41,904 nucleotides of DNA. It comes from Ekhidna sp. Lineage in GTDB: Bacteria; Bacteroidota; Bacteroidia; Cytophagales; Cyclobacteriaceae. Where the stretch lies: positions 1 through 41,904 of the forward strand of contig JABSPG010000007.1 of assembly GCA_013214445.1 (NCBI GenBank), in the 5' to 3' direction. The translations under genes were made by a program, and so were the position numbers. Shown in pieces: positions 40,353 to 41,904 of the stretch. Within the stretch, counting starts at the first letter, position 1, and each line of letters opens with the position of its first letter. The notes beneath the pieces were generated by a model. That model saw nothing but the letters and a program-made list of their open reading frames with translations, was not told the DNA's origin and made no database searches.

Positions 40353-40694
40353 CTAACTTACTTGTGCTAGTATTGCTTTACGGTCGCCATTGCTTGCATC
40401 CCACTTCATCACTCTACCTGTTGTAAGGCTTATGATTAGACCTTTTACACTTACTAGGTAATCTTTACCTTTGTGTGTTACTACTGGCATTGGGTCAAAC
40501 TGTGTAGCTGATACATTACGTGTACTTACATTAAGCTTAACTTGTGTCTTAGGGTCTAATATCTTAACCATTGTTACATCTTCATTGAAGTCTACTATCA
40601 CTTGCAGAGTGCCTTTATACTTAACATAGCCGCCAATAGGTGAAGGAGCATACGTAGTTTGTGTAGTTGTGTACATATCGTTAAATGAAATCAT
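40353..40694 (-). CDS. protein of unknown function
   Basis: 113 residues, start ATG 40694 with AAAGGT upstream. Beta-rich (GGYVKYKGTLQVIVDFNEDV; MVKILDPKTQVKLNVSTRNV), possibly a small barrel, ending in a basic stretch. It stands alone between two long non-coding regions. No family recognised. Confidence 0.6.
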   Translation of the reverse strand: MISFNDMYTTTQTTYAPSPIGGYVKYKGTLQVIVDFNEDVTMVKILDPKTQVKLNVSTRNVSATQFDPMPVVTHKGKDYLVSVKGLIISLTTGRVMKWDASNGDRKAILAQVS

Positions 40695-41270
40695 GATGTT
40701 TACCTTTTAGTTTGACTTGGATTGAATAGTATACAGAAAGAAGTTAGGAGTCCCTTATACTATCTAACTATACATTCAGCCACACGCCAGACATATATAA
40801 AATTTTAAAAATAAATTTATAATAACTACACAGGTAACTACACTAGAGTTCATTACACCACTAGTATATGTAGACGACTCTAATGTATACACATCAACTA
40901 CACTTGTAATTACACCTCTAATATACAGTATATCTAGTATAAATATTGTTCAATTGTTCTATTTGCTCCTATTTAAGCCTCTAACAGTTTTAAGCATAAA
41001 CTCACATAATGCGTTAAGTGCGTGATTAAAACAGCTATAAAGTACCTTACAATGTGCAGAATGCACGTAATAAAGCATAAAAATCAGTAATAAATGAGTA
41101 GTAAATATAGGATTATATAGGACTTCTGTAACCTATTTTAAGGCTATTTAAACCCTATATAATCCAATTGTATAGACAGAACTTTCGCTGCGCTGCCTAT
41201 CTCGCAAGGCTCGCCTGTTATGCTTCTTAAGTGCCTTGCTATCGCTAATTACTATGTAAAGCTTGCTTTA
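40695..41270. other. 576-base non-coding region with repeats and a hairpin
   Basis: No supported gene. It contains scattered ACTACAC/ATTACACC elements (40825-40915), an AT-rich block (40799-40822), a possible weak host promoter on the minus strand (TTGAAC at 40948-40953 and TATACT at 40927-40932, spacing 15), repeated TAAAGCATAAA-like pieces, and the inverted repeat at 41110-41165. It lies just after the endolysin gene. Confidence 0.45.
41110..41165 (-). repeat. 12-bp perfect inverted repeat
   Basis: GGATTATATAGG (41110-41121) and CCTATATAATCC (41154-41165) pair perfectly round a 32-base loop. Similar in design to the long-armed repeats at 26416, 26725 and 32162 although the sequence differs. 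No T-run follows on the minus strand. Confidence 0.8.
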
Positions 41271-41904
41271 TCACTGTGCAGGAATAGCTAAGATTCTACC
41301 TGTTAATCGACTAGCTCTACTAGGTGTTTGACTAGCCCATCTAGAGTCTAGTAGTTCTACAGCAGCTCTAGTATAAGCTCCACTTTGTAGTGCATCTAAA
41401 GTCTTCTTGAACTTACTTACACCAGTACTGCCAAGTTGATAAGTCATGTTTATAAGTACAAGCCTTACTTCTCCATAAGCCCAAGGGTAGTACTTGTCTA
41501 CACTATTCTCAGCATAAGAGTAGTCTTGTATAAGCAGTGCTACAGCTTGACCTTTAGTAAGGCATTTGTATGTATCAGTAGGGAGCATCAAGTGGCCGAA
41601 GCCTATTGTCTTTAATCCTCTACTGTCATCGTATATGCATCTTCTATAGCCTTCATCTACAACTAACTGTGCAAGCTCACTAGATCTATGTTGCTCAGTA
41701 GTTAGCTGGTCAAACTTAGATACTACTTGCTTAAGCTCTATAGCAGTTGCTATGCCTTTATCATTTACAGTATCGATTTTAGTATTCACATTATAAGCAG
41801 CATAGAAGGAAGCAATCAGCATAAGCACTATTGAAGTACTATTGAAGATTCTGTGTATGTCTTGCCTCTTGTCCCTTTGTACTTGCTTTGACTCTTGTAT
41901 AGAT
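41271..41904 (-). CDS. membrane-anchored lysozyme-type endolysin, N-terminus cut by the window edge
   Basis: The frame stays open to base 41904, so the GTG at 41828 is not the true start. At least 25 basic residues (QVQRDKRQDIHRIF) precede a hydrophobic segment SIVLMLIASFYAAYNV, giving an inside-facing N-terminus and one membrane pass. The catalytic part has EGYRRCIYDDSRGLKTIGFGH, matching E-x8-D-x5-T of T4/P21-type muramidases. Membrane anchoring suggests a signal-anchor (SAR-like or permanently anchored) endolysin that acts in the periplasm, cutting peptidoglycan. It ends in TGRILAIPAQ. Confidence 0.82.
   Translation of the reverse strand, partial: SIQESKQVQRDKRQDIHRIFNSTSIVLMLIASFYAAYNVNTKIDTVNDKGIATAIELKQVVSKFDQLTTEQHRSSELAQLVVDEGYRRCIYDDSRGLKTIGFGHLMLPTDTYKCLTKGQAVALLIQDYSYAENSVDKYYPWAYGEVRLVLINMTYQLGSTGVSKFKKTLDALQSGAYTRAAVELLDSRWASQTPSRASRLTGRILAIPAQ

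Overview
The window is a piece of a tailed bacteriophage genome. It is AT-leaning, almost wall-to-wall coding, and every supported gene lies on the minus strand, with many start/stop overlaps. Both ends cut through genes: a tape-measure-like gene on the left and an endolysin on the right. No integrase, excisionase or lysogeny repressor is visible, so a lytic lifestyle is likely. The sequence does not identify the host. Signal-anchored lysozyme, NrdA/NrdB and the Shine-Dalgarno sequences fit a Gram-negative, possibly aquatic, bacterium, but that is inference.

Read right to left, which is the direction of transcription, the layout is as follows. (1) 41.9-34.0 kb is an early-type region: membrane-anchored endolysin, small unknown and membrane proteins, a GIY-YIG nuclease, a compact T7-type single-subunit RNA polymerase, and a cluster of microproteins. 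Its intergenic spaces carry a repeated promoter-like motif with the core GCTGACTTAG. (2) 34.0-26.0 kb holds small unknown genes, a duplicated fragment of the helicase gene, a nucleotidyltransferase-fold protein, a primase-helicase, three tRNA-like genes and several long inverted repeats. (3) 26-12.5 kb is the replication and nucleotide module: T7-like DNA polymerase, MazG-like hydrolase, ssDNA-binding protein, 5'-3' exonuclease, HNH nuclease, ATP-dependent ligase, NMP kinase-like protein, ThyX, NrdA and NrdB. Two HNH homing endonucleases sit among these genes. (4) 12.5-1 kb is the virion module: terminase large subunit, portal, protease/scaffold, cement protein, major capsid protein, head-tail adaptors, neck terminator, contractile sheath, tube, frameshifted tail chaperone and tape measure.

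The replication and transcription genes are T7-like and in T7-like order (polymerase first, DNA metabolism next, virion last), but the particle is a contractile-tailed myovirus. NrdA/NrdB, ThyX, the kinase and MazG would supply dNTPs. Polymerase, primase-helicase, SSB, exonuclease and ligase would form a T7-style replisome. The phage RNA polymerase presumably drives the middle and late genes.

Points most worth a second look: a conserved intergenic motif seen four times around the RNA polymerase region; a free-standing copy of the helicase C-terminal segment whose front end is itself an exact 135-bp tandem duplication; three different proteins ending in an SSB-like acidic tail with terminal Phe; tRNA-like genes with good ends but poor anticodon arms; an array of long hairpins; and near-complete absence of GATC (two sites found by eye in 41.9 kb).
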